In this document: one piece after another, positions 8,398-18,041 of the stretch
Layout of the letters: each line of letters begins with the position of its first letter
Numbering within the stretch: position 1 is the stretch's first letter
From: Streptomyces sp. RKAG290
Lineage (GTDB): Bacteria > Actinomycetota > Actinomycetes > Streptomycetales > Streptomycetaceae
Direction: 5' to 3'
Assembly: GCF_023701695.1 (NCBI RefSeq)
Contig: NZ_JAJOZC010000001.1
Coordinates: 4,153,894-4,217,893, forward strand
Length of the DNA stretch: 64,000 bases
Translations under genes and position numbers: made by a program
The notes under the pieces: model-generated
Seen by the model: only the letters and a program-made list of their open reading frames with translations
Told to the model about the DNA's origin: nothing
Database searches by the model: none

Positions 8398-9408
8398 TCA
8401 GGCCGACCTGCGCTCGTCCTGTTGGGCGGCGGTGCATTCGTCGCAGCAGCCGGGGGCCGGGGCTCTGAAGGCCCGGTCGCACTCGTCGCAGTTCTGGAGC
8501 GGAACCGCGGGATAGGCGCCCGACAGGGAGCGCCCGGACGGGAGCAGCACGGTGAGCCGGTGCCTCAGCAGTTTCGCCGGGAACCTCAGGGGCCGGGGGA
8601 GGTCCGCCGTGAGGGCATGGCGGACGGCGGCCGGGGAGACGTCGCGCTCGAACCAGGCGACGACGCCGGGCGCCAGGAAGTCGATATCGGCCTCGGTGAG
8701 GATCAGTTGGGAGTCCTGGCGCTGGAGGCCGATGAGGAGTGCCGCAGCGGCGTGCAGCATCCGGGGCCTGTGGTGGAGGGGCTGCGGGAGGGGCGGTGGC
8801 GGCGGCTTCTGAGCCGTGGGCACGGGTACGAGGCGGGGCGGGATGACCTCGGCCGGGGGCGGCGGTGATGTGGGCTCCGGTGCGGGTGCGGGTGCGGGTG
8901 CGGGAGCCGGAGCCGCTGCCGGAGTCGGGGCCGGGGGCGCCTCCCAAGCCGCTTCCGTTGCCGGGAGCGCAGGCCTTACGGGAGCCGGAGTGGGCGCGGG
9001 CGCGGGAACCGGTGCCGGGGCTGGGTGGCGGGCCTGGTGCCTGGGCTGTTGCCTGCCCATGGCGGCCGCGTCCGGGTGGTTGTAGGACACCGTGCGGGTG
9101 TGCACGCGACCGTCAGCGCCGCGCTCCCGAGTCCGCTTCAGGTAGCCGAACTGCTCCAGCTCGCGAAGGGCGGAGGCGATGCGGTGTTCGCTGTCGGGCA
9201 GTCGCTCGACGAGGGTCTTGATGCCGATCCTGGCGCCGGACGGCAGCGACTGGATGTGCACGGCGAGGCCCCTGGCAGCAAGGGAGAGCTTGGGGTGCTG
9301 GCTGAGGTGGTTGCCCACCACGGTGAAGCCGCTGGTGTGGCGGATGTTGACATGCACCACGCCCGATGACGGGGCATGAGGGGGCGCGATAATCTTCTGG
9401 GCATCCAT
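8398..9408 (-). CDS. Helix-turn-helix domain protein with Pro/Ala-rich linker
   Basis: A 336-residue protein. Residues of about 25-105 (GFTVVGNHLSQHPKLSLAAR, then SEHRIASALRELEQFGYL) form the winged-helix domain of a Streptomyces family of unknown role that resembles replication-initiator-type helix-turn-helix proteins. A long Pro/Ala linker (PAPAPAPAPAP, about 130-205) follows, encoded by a GGTGCG-like repeat near 8880-9010. The C-terminal domain ends with CxxC pairs (NCDECDRAF, GCCDECTA) suggesting a small zinc site. ATG 9408 is chosen because homologous N-terminal features begin near it; a longer frame to 9525 exists. DNA binding is inferred. Confidence 0.7.
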   Translation of the reverse strand: MDAQKIIAPPHAPSSGVVHVNIRHTSGFTVVGNHLSQHPKLSLAARGLAVHIQSLPSGARIGIKTLVERLPDSEHRIASALRELEQFGYLKRTRERGADGRVHTRTVSYNHPDAAAMGRQQPRHQARHPAPAPVPAPAPTPAPVRPALPATEAAWEAPPAPTPAAAPAPAPAPAPAPEPTSPPPPAEVIPPRLVPVPTAQKPPPPPLPQPLHHRPRMLHAAAALLIGLQRQDSQLILTEADIDFLAPGVVAWFERDVSPAAVRHALTADLPRPLRFPAKLLRHRLTVLLPSGRSLSGAYPAVPLQNCDECDRAFRAPAPGCCDECTAAQQDERRSA

Positions 9409-9810
9409 CGGGAAGGGTCTTTCTTCCTCGTTGGTCAGGCCCTCGCTCGGGATTGCCGTCCCGGCGGGGGCCGTCACATGTCTGAAGTTTGGTGCGGCGA
9501 GCATATGCCAGGCAACCCGGTCCAAATCCAGCCCAGTTGGCGAATCTCACCCGTGCGGGTGACGGGCCGCCAGGGTGGGTCGGGTTGGTGAAAAGTTCTT
9601 TCTCCAAGTGCTTTAAAGCCTTTTATGTCGCGGGTCACCGGGTCGCGGTCGACCGGGTCGCGGTCGGAGGTGCACCGGGTCCCGGATTCCCGCGATCCGG
9701 TGGCACCGGCGCGGATCAGCCCCGGCGTGCGTACGTGATGAGCGACCCCCGCGGAAGAGATCGTTGCCGTGCGCCTCTGAGCCCGCTCGGCGTGACCCTA
9801 ATCTGTTGGT
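9409..9810. other. Intergenic region between divergent genes
   Basis: About 400 bases lie between the divergent helix-turn-helix and SUKH-like genes. The stretch has a locally AT-rich section near 9590-9635 that is a plausible promoter area, and three near-repeats of ACCGGGTCGCGGTCG at about 9640-9680. No gene with a credible start and codon pattern was found. Confidence 0.4.
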
Positions 9811-10344
9811 GTGACGCCGAGCGAAGACCTTCAGTTTCCTGCAGCACTTGCCGCCGCCATGGTGATTCGGGGCGCATGGAACGGCGAGGACGGTGTCGAC
9901 TTCGAGCCCTTCGACTCGTTCCTGTCTGCCGATGAGACAACCCACTGGCTCCGGTCCTGGACCGGCAACAGCGATCTCAGCGGCGACGACTTCCGCATGT
10001 TCGGCATGGACGGCACCGGCGGATCCGCAGCCTTCTGGCTGGTCCGGCAGGGCCGCCCGCTGGTCGAGCAGCCCGTTGTCTTTCTGGGCTCGGAAGGGGA
10101 GACCGGTGTCGTCGCCCGCAGCCTGGGCGCCTTCCTGTGGCTGCTGGCCGATGGATTCGGCCCGTTGGAAGCGGCCACCTCGGACGGGCCCGAGCCCGGG
10201 TGGGCCCCTCAGGCCAATCGCGACCTGGCCGCCGTCGCGGAGGAGTTCGCCCCGGGGCACCGCGAGTCCGCAACCGCGGTGATGGAGCAGGGCGCACGGG
10301 AGTTCCCCGACTTCGACGACACGATCATGAGGCTCTGCCGCTGA
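9811..10344 (+). CDS. SUKH (SMI1/KNR4)-like protein
   Basis: A 177-residue soluble protein with the SUKH core: DDFRMFGMDGTGGSAAFWLV, then QPVVFLGSEGETGVVARSLGAFLWLLADGFGPLEA. SUKH proteins are widespread in Streptomyces, often as immunity proteins against polymorphic toxins, though many stand alone. No toxin gene is next to it, so an immunity role here is only a possibility. It starts with GTG at 9811 with a weak ribosome site and ends well before the convergent gene at 10407. Confidence 0.6.
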   Translation: MTPSEDLQFPAALAAAMVIRGAWNGEDGVDFEPFDSFLSADETTHWLRSWTGNSDLSGDDFRMFGMDGTGGSAAFWLVRQGRPLVEQPVVFLGSEGETGVVARSLGAFLWLLADGFGPLEAATSDGPEPGWAPQANRDLAAVAEEFAPGHRESATAVMEQGAREFPDFDDTIMRLCR

Positions 10345-10406
10345 ACCCGGCCACCTGAGAGGCCGGATCGGGCCGAAGTCCCCCCGGAGTCGGCCCTGCC
10401 CAGCCC

Positions 10407-12437
10407 TCAGACCCCCTCGACGAGCAGCCATCCCCGGTGCGGCAGGTCCTGGGTGAGGGTCAGGGTGCGGGTGGCCGGACCGTGACCGTCCTCGGGGGCG
10501 GCCGTGTCCAGGGTTGCCGGTGCGGGGGTGGTGAGGGGGCGAGCAGGGTGGCGTCGGCCGGGCCGGTGGTGTCCGGGAGGCTGATGCGCGGGCGGGCGGG
10601 GTCGGCGCTGCCGTTGGCGATGGACAGGCGTCGGGCGTGCTTGGTGCGCGCGAGCCGGGGGATCAGGTACGGGCCGCCGCTGACCAGTGGCAGCGTCGGG
10701 GTGTCGCCCTCCAGGCGCCGGACCAGGGCGTGCAGCAGCGCCTGACCGTCGTCGTTGTACGGCAGCAGGTGCGGCGCGGTCGCGGCGAGCACCGCGACCC
10801 GGCCGCCGAGCGCGTTGTCCCCACGCACCGCCCGGCGCCCCAGGGCCGCAGGTCCGGTGTGAGCACCTCGCTCCATACCTCGGCTCCCTCGGCCGGGCGC
10901 AGCCGGGCGAGGGCGGGTTGCAGGTTCACGCTCAGGAAGAGGTCGACGCCGTCGGTGTCGACCACCGAGGGCGGCGGGGTGAGTACGCGCTCCAGCGAGT
11001 ACGGGCCGGGCTCGGACGCCGCCTCGCGGTCCACCAGTTCGGTCACGGTGGCGGGCAGGAACTGTCCGAAGCCGCGCCGCGTGAGGAGGTCGGCGGCCAC
11101 CCCGTCGAGGAGCAGGCCGCCGGAGAGCATGTGGTGCAGCGTGGCGTCGTCGAAGGCGTCGGCCGCCTCCCCGAACAGGGCCTGGACGGGGGCCGCGGCG
11201 GCGGTCACGGGGACGCCGTGGCGCAGGAGGAAGTCGGCCGTGGGCCCGGGGTCGACGGCCAGGTCCGCGAGGTGGCCGGAGCGCCGGGTGCGCACGTGCC
11301 CGGGGGCGTTCGGCGGGACCGGGACGCCTACCCCAGGGTGCCGAGCTCGTCGTGGTGGAGGTCGGCCACGTGGTCGAGGGCGGGCCTGGAGCGCCGCAGC
11401 AGACTCGCGATGCGGGGGTAGCGGCGGGCGTGACCGGACTGCGACGGGTGCAGGTTGAGGAAGAGCGCGTCTGCGCCGCTGAGTTGGGCGGTGACCAGCT
11501 CGGACCAGGTCTGGGTGTCGGATTTGGACCAGGCGGTGTGCGGCCAGTTCTCGATCTCCGGCTCGGCCCGGACCCCGGCGGGCCGCAGCACGCGCTGGCT
11601 CTCCAGCAGCCACACCGAACCGCTCAGCGTCCGCCCCGGCGCGTCACTGTAGGGGGCGAAGTGCGGACGCTGGACGACCTGGCCGTCGATGCTGAGGGCG
11701 TCGAACAGGGCCGGCCAGTCGCGTCCTTCCACGGCGTGCACCGAGGGCAGCGAGCTCATGAGGCCGAGCCTGGACCGGCCGCCGGAGTGCTTCCCGACCG
11801 CTTCGGCCACCTCGGTCGCGACCTCCAGCTGGGCTTCGTTCCAGGTCTGTTGGAGCAGGGCGCGCCACGGGTGCGGTTCGCCGGGGGCGGTGACGGTGGC
11901 CACCAGTTCCGTACGCTCGACCGGCCTGCCGGCGAGTTCGGCGAACCGGGCCAGCATGAGCGGCTCGAAGCCGCCACCCCACTCCAGGGGCGCGTGGTTG
12001 TGGAACCGGAAGTCGTCCTCCAGCCACAACACGCGGAAGCCGAGCCCGGCGAACCGGGCGTAGTGCGCGGTGAGCCAGGACCGCCAGCGTGGGCAGGCGA
12101 ACGAGGCCTGCCCTGCCGCGGCCGTCCCGTCCGCCCCGACCATCGGGGCGAAGCCGTGCCGGCCGCGACGGCCCCGGTCGGCGTGCCCGGTGGTCACCCA
12201 CGGATTGAGGCTGACCTCGACCCCGGCCTCGCGCAGTACTGCGGCCGCGGCGGCCGTCGTCTCGTACAGCCGGTCCTCCTCGGCCGGTGTCGGGTGGCCC
12301 CCGTGGAACTCCTCGGCGGCGAGCAGCAGAACCACCTCCGCGACCTCCGAATCCCGGCAGAACGCGGCTAGTTCCTCAGCCTGCCGAGCGGCGGAATCGG
12401 GCTGGACCTGGAATCTGAGGTGGTACCGGGCGGGCAT
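10407..12437 (-). CDS. Glycoside-hydrolase-like protein, three frameshifts
   Basis: The corrected protein is about 677 residues. It starts at ATG 12437 (MPARYHLRFQVQPDS) with a TIM-barrel-like N-terminal half (AEVVLLLAAEEFHGG, VLWLEDDFRFHNH, ALFLNLHPSQ) and ends TLTLTQDLPHRGWLLVEGV. Four blocks lie in shifting frames. One base added at each of 11331-11334 (CCCC), 10838-10845 (CCCC/GGG) and 10535-10539 (GGGGG) gives one continuous, family-like reading. As printed, translation stops at 11328. Glycosidase activity is inferred from the barrel, the acidic residues and its place beside a ricin-domain secreted protein and a ROK repressor. I do not recognise a CAZy family. Confidence 0.55.
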
Positions 12438-12607
12438 GCGAGGCCTTCTTCTGGGCGGGGAGGGGATGGAGGCGAGGGGGAAGGGGTGCGAGGGGTGGAG
12501 GCGCGTGAGCAAGGAACCGGGCGCTGGAGCGCGCCTGACCCGCACCGGCTTGGCGCGGATGCGGGTCAGGCGGGTGCTCCCGAGCGCACTTAGGTGAGCG
12601 GGCCGGG

Positions 12608-14518
12608 TCAGTCCTCTTCGCGTGCGGTCAGGTGCAGCGGCGGGACGGAACCGTGGCCTGCCGAGGCCGGCTGACCGGAGTGACCGGAGTGACCCGGGTG
12701 GCCGGGCTGGTGGACCGCGCTCGCCGGGGTGAGCGTGAGGGTCTGCTCGGCGGCGGTGCGGGCGCCGCCCACCTCGTTGCCCGTCCTGTCCGACCAGGCG
12801 CGAACCGGTGTGGTCTCGGCGAGCCGGCCGTCGGCCGAGGACAGTCCGATCACGAGCCCGCTGTAGCGGTTGACCAGGCGGAAGGTGCCGGTGGGCGTGC
12901 CGCCCGTGGTGGTGTTCGGGATGACGAACCACTGCTGTCCAGCTGTCGGCCCGCCCGCCGGGGCATCGGTGGCGGTCGGCCTGGCAGCCCAGGCGCGGCC
13001 CGCCTTCGAGCCGGAGTCGACGCCGAGCAGCTGTGCGGTGGCGGTGTTGGAGATCCGGTAGGACCCGTCACCGTTGGGGCCGAACTTCCAGCGGCCGAGG
13101 GCGCTGCCCGAGGCCCGGGAGGTGACCGCGGAGCCACCGGAGACCTGGGTGAGGACGCGGCCGTTGCCCGCGGCGATGGAGTACGCGCGGCCCGCCTTGA
13201 CGGGGGCGGCCGGAGTGCCGGTGTCGACGGTGGTGTCGTAGTACTCGCCGTCGGCGTTGTCCGAGCACGAGAACGAGCAGTAGGAGCGGAACGTCCTGCC
13301 CACCACGTTGTTGGTGGTGCGGCTCACCGGGTCGAGGAACCAGCGGTACCAGGAGCCGCTGCGGTAGTCGCCGGAATCGCCGATCAGCCGCCACTTCTGG
13401 GTGGCGAGGTTGTCGGTGACGTAGAACCGCTGCTGCTCGGAGCCGTCCTGGTTGACGGTCTCCGGCTCGCCTATGTAGAGGCCCAGGTGGGCGTCGTAGG
13501 CGATGTTCATGGTGAGCAGGTCGGACTTGGCGGGCAGGGTGCCGGCCGCCTGCTGCTCCTGGACGTTGCCGGGGTTCTTCGGGTCGTAGTCGTGGGCGAC
13601 GGGTGTGTACCCGGTGGTGTGCTTCGCGTCGACCGGCTCCATGTTGCTCTCCAGGCCGCCGCGGCCCGGCTGCGACCACGCGCCGTCGTACCACTTCTTC
13701 CAGGACCTGGGCGCCATCTTGCCGGACATCGGTGCGCGGGCGACGTGCGCACGGGTGCCGTCGGTCCAGCCTCCGGAGACGCCGCCCTTCGGGATGGCGC
13801 GGGAGTTGTAGTACACGTAGAAGTAGCCTGACGCGGCGTCCACGAACAGCCGCGGGTCGCCATTGCCGTAGTCGTACGTCTCGTGCGGGAACGCCGCGTT
13901 GTCGCCGCGCTTCGTGCTGTACGGCGAGGTCAGCACGTGGTCCTTGATGTCCCAGGTGCGGCCCTGGTCCTTGGAGACGGCGTAGTCGATCGCGTCGTAG
14001 TGCAGCCCGTCACCGAAGGGGTCAGGAGTGAACTCGTTGTGCACCAGGCCGTACCAGTCGCCGGTGTCCGGGTCCACCCAGACGCCGAGCAGGTCGCAGT
14101 AGTTCGCCTGGGAGTAGCGCGAGTCCGCCCCCGCCTTGGTGGCCTCCCGGCCGGTGGGGCTGTTGTCGCACCGCCAACTGGTGTCGTCGTTACGGTCCTT
14201 GGAGTTGGCAGGATCGACGGCGTCGCTGATCGGGGACCGGGTGGCGGAGTCGAAGTCCTTGCCCGAGTAGAACGACCAGTTCCGCTCGTCCTCCTTGCTG
14301 TAGAGCGCGTGCGCCGACTGGTAGTAGAAGGTGCCGTCCTTGTCGATGTACGGGGACGCCGGGGTGTCGTCCGGGTTGTTCCACGCCCCCTTGGCGCCGA
14401 TCGAGACGGTGAACGTGGGGTCCTGGGCCGACGCGGGGGCGGCGCCCCACGCTCCGAGCAGCACGACGGCCGAGGCGGCGAGCGCGCCGGCGATCTTCGT
14501 TCTGGGACGGGCTGACAC
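12608..14518 (-). CDS. Secreted protein with C-terminal ricin-type lectin domain
   Basis: A 636-residue exported protein. A signal peptide (basic start, AASAVVLLGAWGAAPASA, cleaved after ASA) precedes a beta-propeller-like domain with repeated aromatic/Asp motifs (GDPRLFVDAASGYFYVYYN, LGVWVDPDTGDWYGLVHNEF). Residues of about 455-610 look like a beta-trefoil lectin domain with GQQWFVIPN and RLVNRYSGLVIG motifs. The layout fits an extracellular carbohydrate-active enzyme, but I cannot assign a family. Start: GTG 14518 after GAGGAG. The region is divergent from the ROK gene, with a palindrome between that is a likely control site. Confidence 0.65.
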   Translation of the reverse strand: MSARPRTKIAGALAASAVVLLGAWGAAPASAQDPTFTVSIGAKGAWNNPDDTPASPYIDKDGTFYYQSAHALYSKEDERNWSFYSGKDFDSATRSPISDAVDPANSKDRNDDTSWRCDNSPTGREATKAGADSRYSQANYCDLLGVWVDPDTGDWYGLVHNEFTPDPFGDGLHYDAIDYAVSKDQGRTWDIKDHVLTSPYSTKRGDNAAFPHETYDYGNGDPRLFVDAASGYFYVYYNSRAIPKGGVSGGWTDGTRAHVARAPMSGKMAPRSWKKWYDGAWSQPGRGGLESNMEPVDAKHTTGYTPVAHDYDPKNPGNVQEQQAAGTLPAKSDLLTMNIAYDAHLGLYIGEPETVNQDGSEQQRFYVTDNLATQKWRLIGDSGDYRSGSWYRWFLDPVSRTTNNVVGRTFRSYCSFSCSDNADGEYYDTTVDTGTPAAPVKAGRAYSIAAGNGRVLTQVSGGSAVTSRASGSALGRWKFGPNGDGSYRISNTATAQLLGVDSGSKAGRAWAARPTATDAPAGGPTAGQQWFVIPNTTTGGTPTGTFRLVNRYSGLVIGLSSADGRLAETTPVRAWSDRTGNEVGGARTAAEQTLTLTPASAVHQPGHPGHSGHSGQPASAGHGSVPPLHLTAREED

Positions 14519-14758
14519 TGGTACTCCTCTCGATCCCGGGCCGCCGCCGGAGGGCGGCCCGCGGGGGACGGACGTCCCGGCCCGGCCGGCACGCGAGCGC
14601 GCTGCGGCGGGTCGGGGGAGGGGCAAGCGGAGCCGCGCGTTCTTGGCTACGGCGCGGTCCGCGGCGCGGGTGCACGGAGTGGGGGCCGGGCACGCTGTCG
14701 CGCGGCCGGTCCGACGGCGGTCGGTGGGTGGAGAACGAGTGTTTACAGCGGCGTGTGG

Positions 14759-14785
14759 ATTAGTTTGAATAGAATCCGAACTAAT
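14759..14785. promoter_or_regulatory. Palindrome between secreted-protein and ROK genes (putative operator)
   Basis: ATTAGTTTG and CGAACTAAT, 9-bp arms matching at 8 of 9 positions, are separated by nine bases. The element stands out as AT-rich within GC-rich DNA and lies 241 bp upstream of the secreted-protein start and 107 bp upstream of the ROK start. Repressors of the ROK class bind palindromes of this size. The link to this ROK protein is inferred from position. Confidence 0.6.
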
Positions 14786-14891
14786 AAGGGGCTGTCAAGA
14801 CATCCGACCGGGATCGCCCCGGCGGGGCCACGGGGCGGGGCGACTTGTCATCATGAGGGCCCACCCGCCCGACCGGATCTGGAGGAGACCC

Positions 14892-16163
14892 GTGAGCTGG
14901 AGGAAACCCGTGTCCCACCTCACGGCGCCCCCGCCGCACGCCGTGCCCGCCGGGCAGGCCGCGCCCCAGGACCGGGGGGCCGGCCGCCGCGCCAACCTCG
15001 GTGCGGTGCTACGGCTGTTGCGGGACGCGGGCCCGCACTCACGCGCCCAGCTCGCCACCGGCACGGGCCTGCCCAAGCCGACCGTCACCACCCTGGTCGC
15101 GGAGCTCGTCGCGCTCGGTCTGGTGCGCGAGGGGCCCACCCGGCGGGAAGGTGCGGTGGGCCGGCCCGGCACGCTGATCCATCTCGACGGGAGCGGCCTG
15201 TGCGGAATCGGCATGGAGATCAGCAGCGGCTACGTCCAGCTGCTCGCCCTCGCGCTGGACGGTGAGACGCTGCACGAACACCGGCTCGGCCTTTCCGTCG
15301 CCGACTCGGACCCCGGCACGGTTCTGGACAGCGCCGCGCAGCTGGTCCGTGCCTGCCTGGCTGAGCTGGACCGGCAGGGAGTCCGCCCGGCCGGTCTCAC
15401 CCTCGCCGTCCCGGGCGTGGTGGACCGCGCGAGCGGCACCGCCCGGTACGCCCCGACGATCGGCTGGCGTGGCGTCCCGGTCGCGGACGAGCTGGCCGCC
15501 CGGCTCGGCAGCGAACTGCCGCCGCTCGCCGTGGACAACGACGCCAAGCTCGCCGCCCTCGCCGAATACGCCCTCGTCCAGGGCGACGGCCTGTACGACA
15601 TGGTGTGCCTCACCGGGGAGCGCGGCATCGGCGCCGGCATCATCAGCGACGGCAGGCTGCTGCGCGGCGCCACCGGGTTCGCCGGCGAGGCCGGCCACAT
15701 GCCGCTCGACCCGGGCCGCCGTCCCTGTGTGTGCGGCCGGCGCGGCTGCTGGGAGACGATGGTCGGCCTGGACGCGATCCTCCGGCTGGCCGCCGACGCC
15801 GACGACCCGCTGCACGACACGGCCATCGAACTGCCCGAGCGGCTGGCCGAGTTGGGGCGACGGGCCCGTTCCGGCGACGAACGCACCGGCCGGGCGATGG
15901 CCCAGGTGGCCGACGACCTGGGCCTTGGCGTCGCCCTGCTCGCCGACGTGCTCAACCCCCGGGTGGTGGTACTCGGCGGCTACTTCACCCACATCGGGGA
16001 CGTCATGCTGGACCGCGTCCGCGAGGTCGTCCACGAGCGCGTCATCGCCCCCGACGCCGGCGGCTGCGAGGTCCGCCTCTCCACGCTGGGCTTCACGGCG
16101 GCGGCGCGGGGCGGGGCGTACGCGGCGCTGGAGGGGGTCTACCAGGATCCGGGGGGTGTGTGA
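14892..16163 (+). CDS. ROK family transcriptional repressor
   Basis: About 423 residues from GTG 14892 (or 417 from GTG 14910; each has a GGAGG-type site upstream). An N-terminal winged helix (NLGAVLRLLRDAGPHSRAQL, TVTTLVAELVALGLV) is fused to an actin-like sugar kinase domain. The ROK zinc motif is present as GHMPLDPGRRPCVCGRRGCWE, and the ATP/sugar loop as RGIGAGIISDGRLLRGATGFAGE. NagC/XylR-type proteins of this kind repress sugar-use genes until the inducing sugar binds. Divergence from the secreted ricin-domain gene suggests it controls that locus. Confidence 0.85.
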   Translation: MSWRKPVSHLTAPPPHAVPAGQAAPQDRGAGRRANLGAVLRLLRDAGPHSRAQLATGTGLPKPTVTTLVAELVALGLVREGPTRREGAVGRPGTLIHLDGSGLCGIGMEISSGYVQLLALALDGETLHEHRLGLSVADSDPGTVLDSAAQLVRACLAELDRQGVRPAGLTLAVPGVVDRASGTARYAPTIGWRGVPVADELAARLGSELPPLAVDNDAKLAALAEYALVQGDGLYDMVCLTGERGIGAGIISDGRLLRGATGFAGEAGHMPLDPGRRPCVCGRRGCWETMVGLDAILRLAADADDPLHDTAIELPERLAELGRRARSGDERTGRAMAQVADDLGLGVALLADVLNPRVVVLGGYFTHIGDVMLDRVREVVHERVIAPDAGGCEVRLSTLGFTAAARGGAYAALEGVYQDPGGV

Positions 16164-16312
16164 CGCCTCGGTGCCGTGGGCGGCTGAGCGCTGGGCGGCT
16201 CGGCCCGCGGACTCCGGAGGCGGTGCTGCGGGGCGGGTCGCCCCGGGACTCCGGAGGCGGTCAGCCGTCCGGTGGGCGTCAGTTGCTGAGGGCCGGGGCG
16301 CGGCGCAGGTGG

Positions 16313-16564
16313 TCAGCCGACGCGCCCCACGTGGATCACGACGATGTCGACCTGGGCGTCCTTGATCTCGTACAGCACCCGGTAGCGGCCGGCGTGGACG
16401 CGGCGCAGTGCGGGGGAGCCGTAGGGTGTCGCGCCCTCGGGGGGCGGGTTCACGGCGAGCAGGTCGACGGCGTCCATCAGGAGGCGCAGGCCGTCGGGGT
16501 CGTCCCTGAGGAACCGGGCCGCCTGGTCGATGGCGTGCTCGTCCCAGGTGATCAGGTGCGTCAA
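16313..16564 (-). CDS. RelE/ParE-type toxin
   Basis: An 83-residue protein with the RelE-fold signature: LRRVHAGRYRVLYEIKDAQVDIVVIHVG at the C-terminus, where the conserved Arg and Tyr residues sit, and an N-terminal helix of AIDQAARFLRDDPDG type. RelE toxins cleave ribosome-bound mRNA. The gene follows its antitoxin with a 4-base overlap, which fixes the start and shows a single operon. Length and order are typical of Phd/RelE modules. Confidence 0.85.
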   Translation of the reverse strand: MTHLITWDEHAIDQAARFLRDDPDGLRLLMDAVDLLAVNPPPEGATPYGSPALRRVHAGRYRVLYEIKDAQVDIVVIHVGRVG

Positions 16565-16815
16565 CTCTGCTCCAGGCCGAGCCGGGCACGTACCTGGTCG
16601 TGCGGAACCGTGTCGACGGAGCCGGAGGCCTGCCGCGCCTGGTACCGGGCGAGAGCCAGCGCGTCCTCCAGCTCGGCGAGCTCCTGCGGGTTGATCAGTA
16701 TGGCCGCGGGCTGGCCGTGGTCGGTGATCGTGATCCGTTCCCGCGCGTTCGCGGCCCTGCGGACGAGGGAGCCGAAGCGGGCGCGGGCCTCGGTGATCGG
16801 CCAGGTATCACTCAT
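16561..16815 (-). CDS. Phd/YefM-type antitoxin
   Basis: An 84-residue protein. The N-terminal half (WPITEARARFGSLVRRA, ERITITDHGQPAAILINPQELAELE) is the Phd/YefM DNA-binding and dimer fold, and the acidic/helical C-terminus should wrap the toxin. It overlaps the RelE-type toxin gene by four bases. Antitoxins of this class repress their own operon, so an operator is expected just upstream of 16815. Confidence 0.85.
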   Translation of the reverse strand: MSDTWPITEARARFGSLVRRAANARERITITDHGQPAAILINPQELAELEDALALARYQARQASGSVDTVPHDQVRARLGLEQS

Positions 16816-16931
16816 GCAGCAAACCGTACACTTTCTGACAGTTCTGTACGTTCGACTGAGAAGTCAGTGGGTCGTTGGACCTCGATGCGCGCCTCCCGGT
16901 TTGCGGCGGCGGGCCCAGGTGGAGGATGCGC

Positions 16932-17555
16932 ATGTACGACGTCAGCGGCTTCAGGGACATCTCGCCGACCACGCTCGCCGACCTGCTGGGGCGCGGGCAG
17001 GTCATGGACATCGGCATCCGCCCGCTGTGGCCGTCGAAGCAGCGGGTCGCCGGGCCGGCGTTCACCGTGCGGTGTCCTCCGGGCGACAACCTCATGCTGC
17101 ACGCGGCCATCCACCGGGCCGAGCCCGGATCGGTCGTCGTCGTCGAGGCGGGCGACGTGGACTACGCGTTGGCCGGCGGGAACGTGTGCGCCGTCGCGCA
17201 GCGCCGGGGGATCGCGGCGTTCGTGCTGGACGGGGTGATCAGGGACCTCGCCGAGGTGCGCGAGCTGGGCTTTCCCGTCTTCGCCCGGGGCGTCATCCCC
17301 TTCCCGGGCACCAAGAAGGCCGTGACCCCGCTCAACGAACCCGTGCGGTGCGGCGGGGTGACCGTGCGGGCCGGGGACATCGTGGTCGCCGACGAGGAGG
17401 GCATCGTCGTCACCCCGGGCGCCCGGAGCGCGCAGGTGCTGCTCGACGCCCGGGCGAAGATGGCGAAGGAGACGGCTGAGACCCTCGACGAGTGGGAGGC
17501 GGCGCACCGCGCCCGCATCGACAAGCTCCTCGCCGACGGCGGTCATGAGGGCTGA
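16932..17555 (+). CDS. RraA-like / HMG-CHA aldolase family protein
   Basis: A 207-residue protein of the RraA-like family. It has the phosphate/pyruvate-binding core GNVCAVAQRRGIAAFVLDGVIRD (the conserved Gly run and Arg-Asp pair), an earlier GPAFTVRCPPGDNL strand, and VIPFPGTKKAVTPLNEPVRCGGVTVRAGDIVVADEEGIVV. Members are either class II HMG/CHA aldolases or regulators of RNase E; in Streptomyces they are usually annotated as RraA family. ATG 16932 follows GGTGGAGG. It is divergent from the toxin-antitoxin pair. Confidence 0.8.
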   Translation: MYDVSGFRDISPTTLADLLGRGQVMDIGIRPLWPSKQRVAGPAFTVRCPPGDNLMLHAAIHRAEPGSVVVVEAGDVDYALAGGNVCAVAQRRGIAAFVLDGVIRDLAEVRELGFPVFARGVIPFPGTKKAVTPLNEPVRCGGVTVRAGDIVVADEEGIVVTPGARSAQVLLDARAKMAKETAETLDEWEAAHRARIDKLLADGGHEG

Positions 17556-17645
17556 CGGCCCTGGGGCGGGACCGGTGCGCGGGGCATCGGAGCCGTGCCG
17601 CCGGTCATGATCCGGCGTACGGTCGGTCCCCCGCGCTCCGGACCA

Positions 17646-18041
17646 TCACTTGTCAATCAACTCTGCTACCTCGGGCGGAAGTTCACCGCCCGAGTAGGCG
17701 ACGAGAATCCGGGCTTCCTCGGGTGTGTCCCCGACGGCGATGGCCACCGCGGGGGAGAGCCCGTCCACCTCGTAGGCGGTCTCCGTCGTCGCAGCCTCCT
17801 CGTCCCCGCCCTGGGAGCCGGTGTCGTCGCACGGGGGCTGGGTGGCGGGGCCGAGCTTCCCGCCGACGGTGAAGTCCACGTTCGCCACATCCTGATACGT
17901 GCGGTCCCGGTAGGTGACCCGATAGGCGCAGGAGGCCGACCCGCCGCCCCCGCCACTGCTGTCGGCCGTGCACGCGGCAGCCGATACCAACACGACCGCC
18001 ACCGCCAGCAGTCCGCACGCAGACCGTCCACTCCAGCTCAT
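17646..18041 (-). CDS. DUF6281-type lipoprotein
   Basis: A 131-residue lipoprotein: hydrophobic signal with lipobox VSAAAC (Cys about residue 25), a Gly/Ser linker, then CAYRVTYRDRTYQDVANVDF and PPCDDT blocks whose two Cys residues could pair. This pattern resembles the DUF6281 family of Streptomyces cell-surface proteins, whose function is unknown. Start: ATG 18041 with GAGGGGA upstream. The frame remains open further upstream but without signal-peptide character. Confidence 0.65.
   Translation of the reverse strand: MSWSGRSACGLLAVAVVLVSAAACTADSSGGGGGSASCAYRVTYRDRTYQDVANVDFTVGGKLGPATQPPCDDTGSQGGDEEAATTETAYEVDGLSPAVAIAVGDTPEEARILVAYSGGELPPEVAELIDK

Noticed and set aside
10407..12437. Three separate small genes in place of one broken gene
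   Set aside because: The pieces join smoothly in protein sequence with one-base corrections and share one strand and no start signals, so one gene is more likely.
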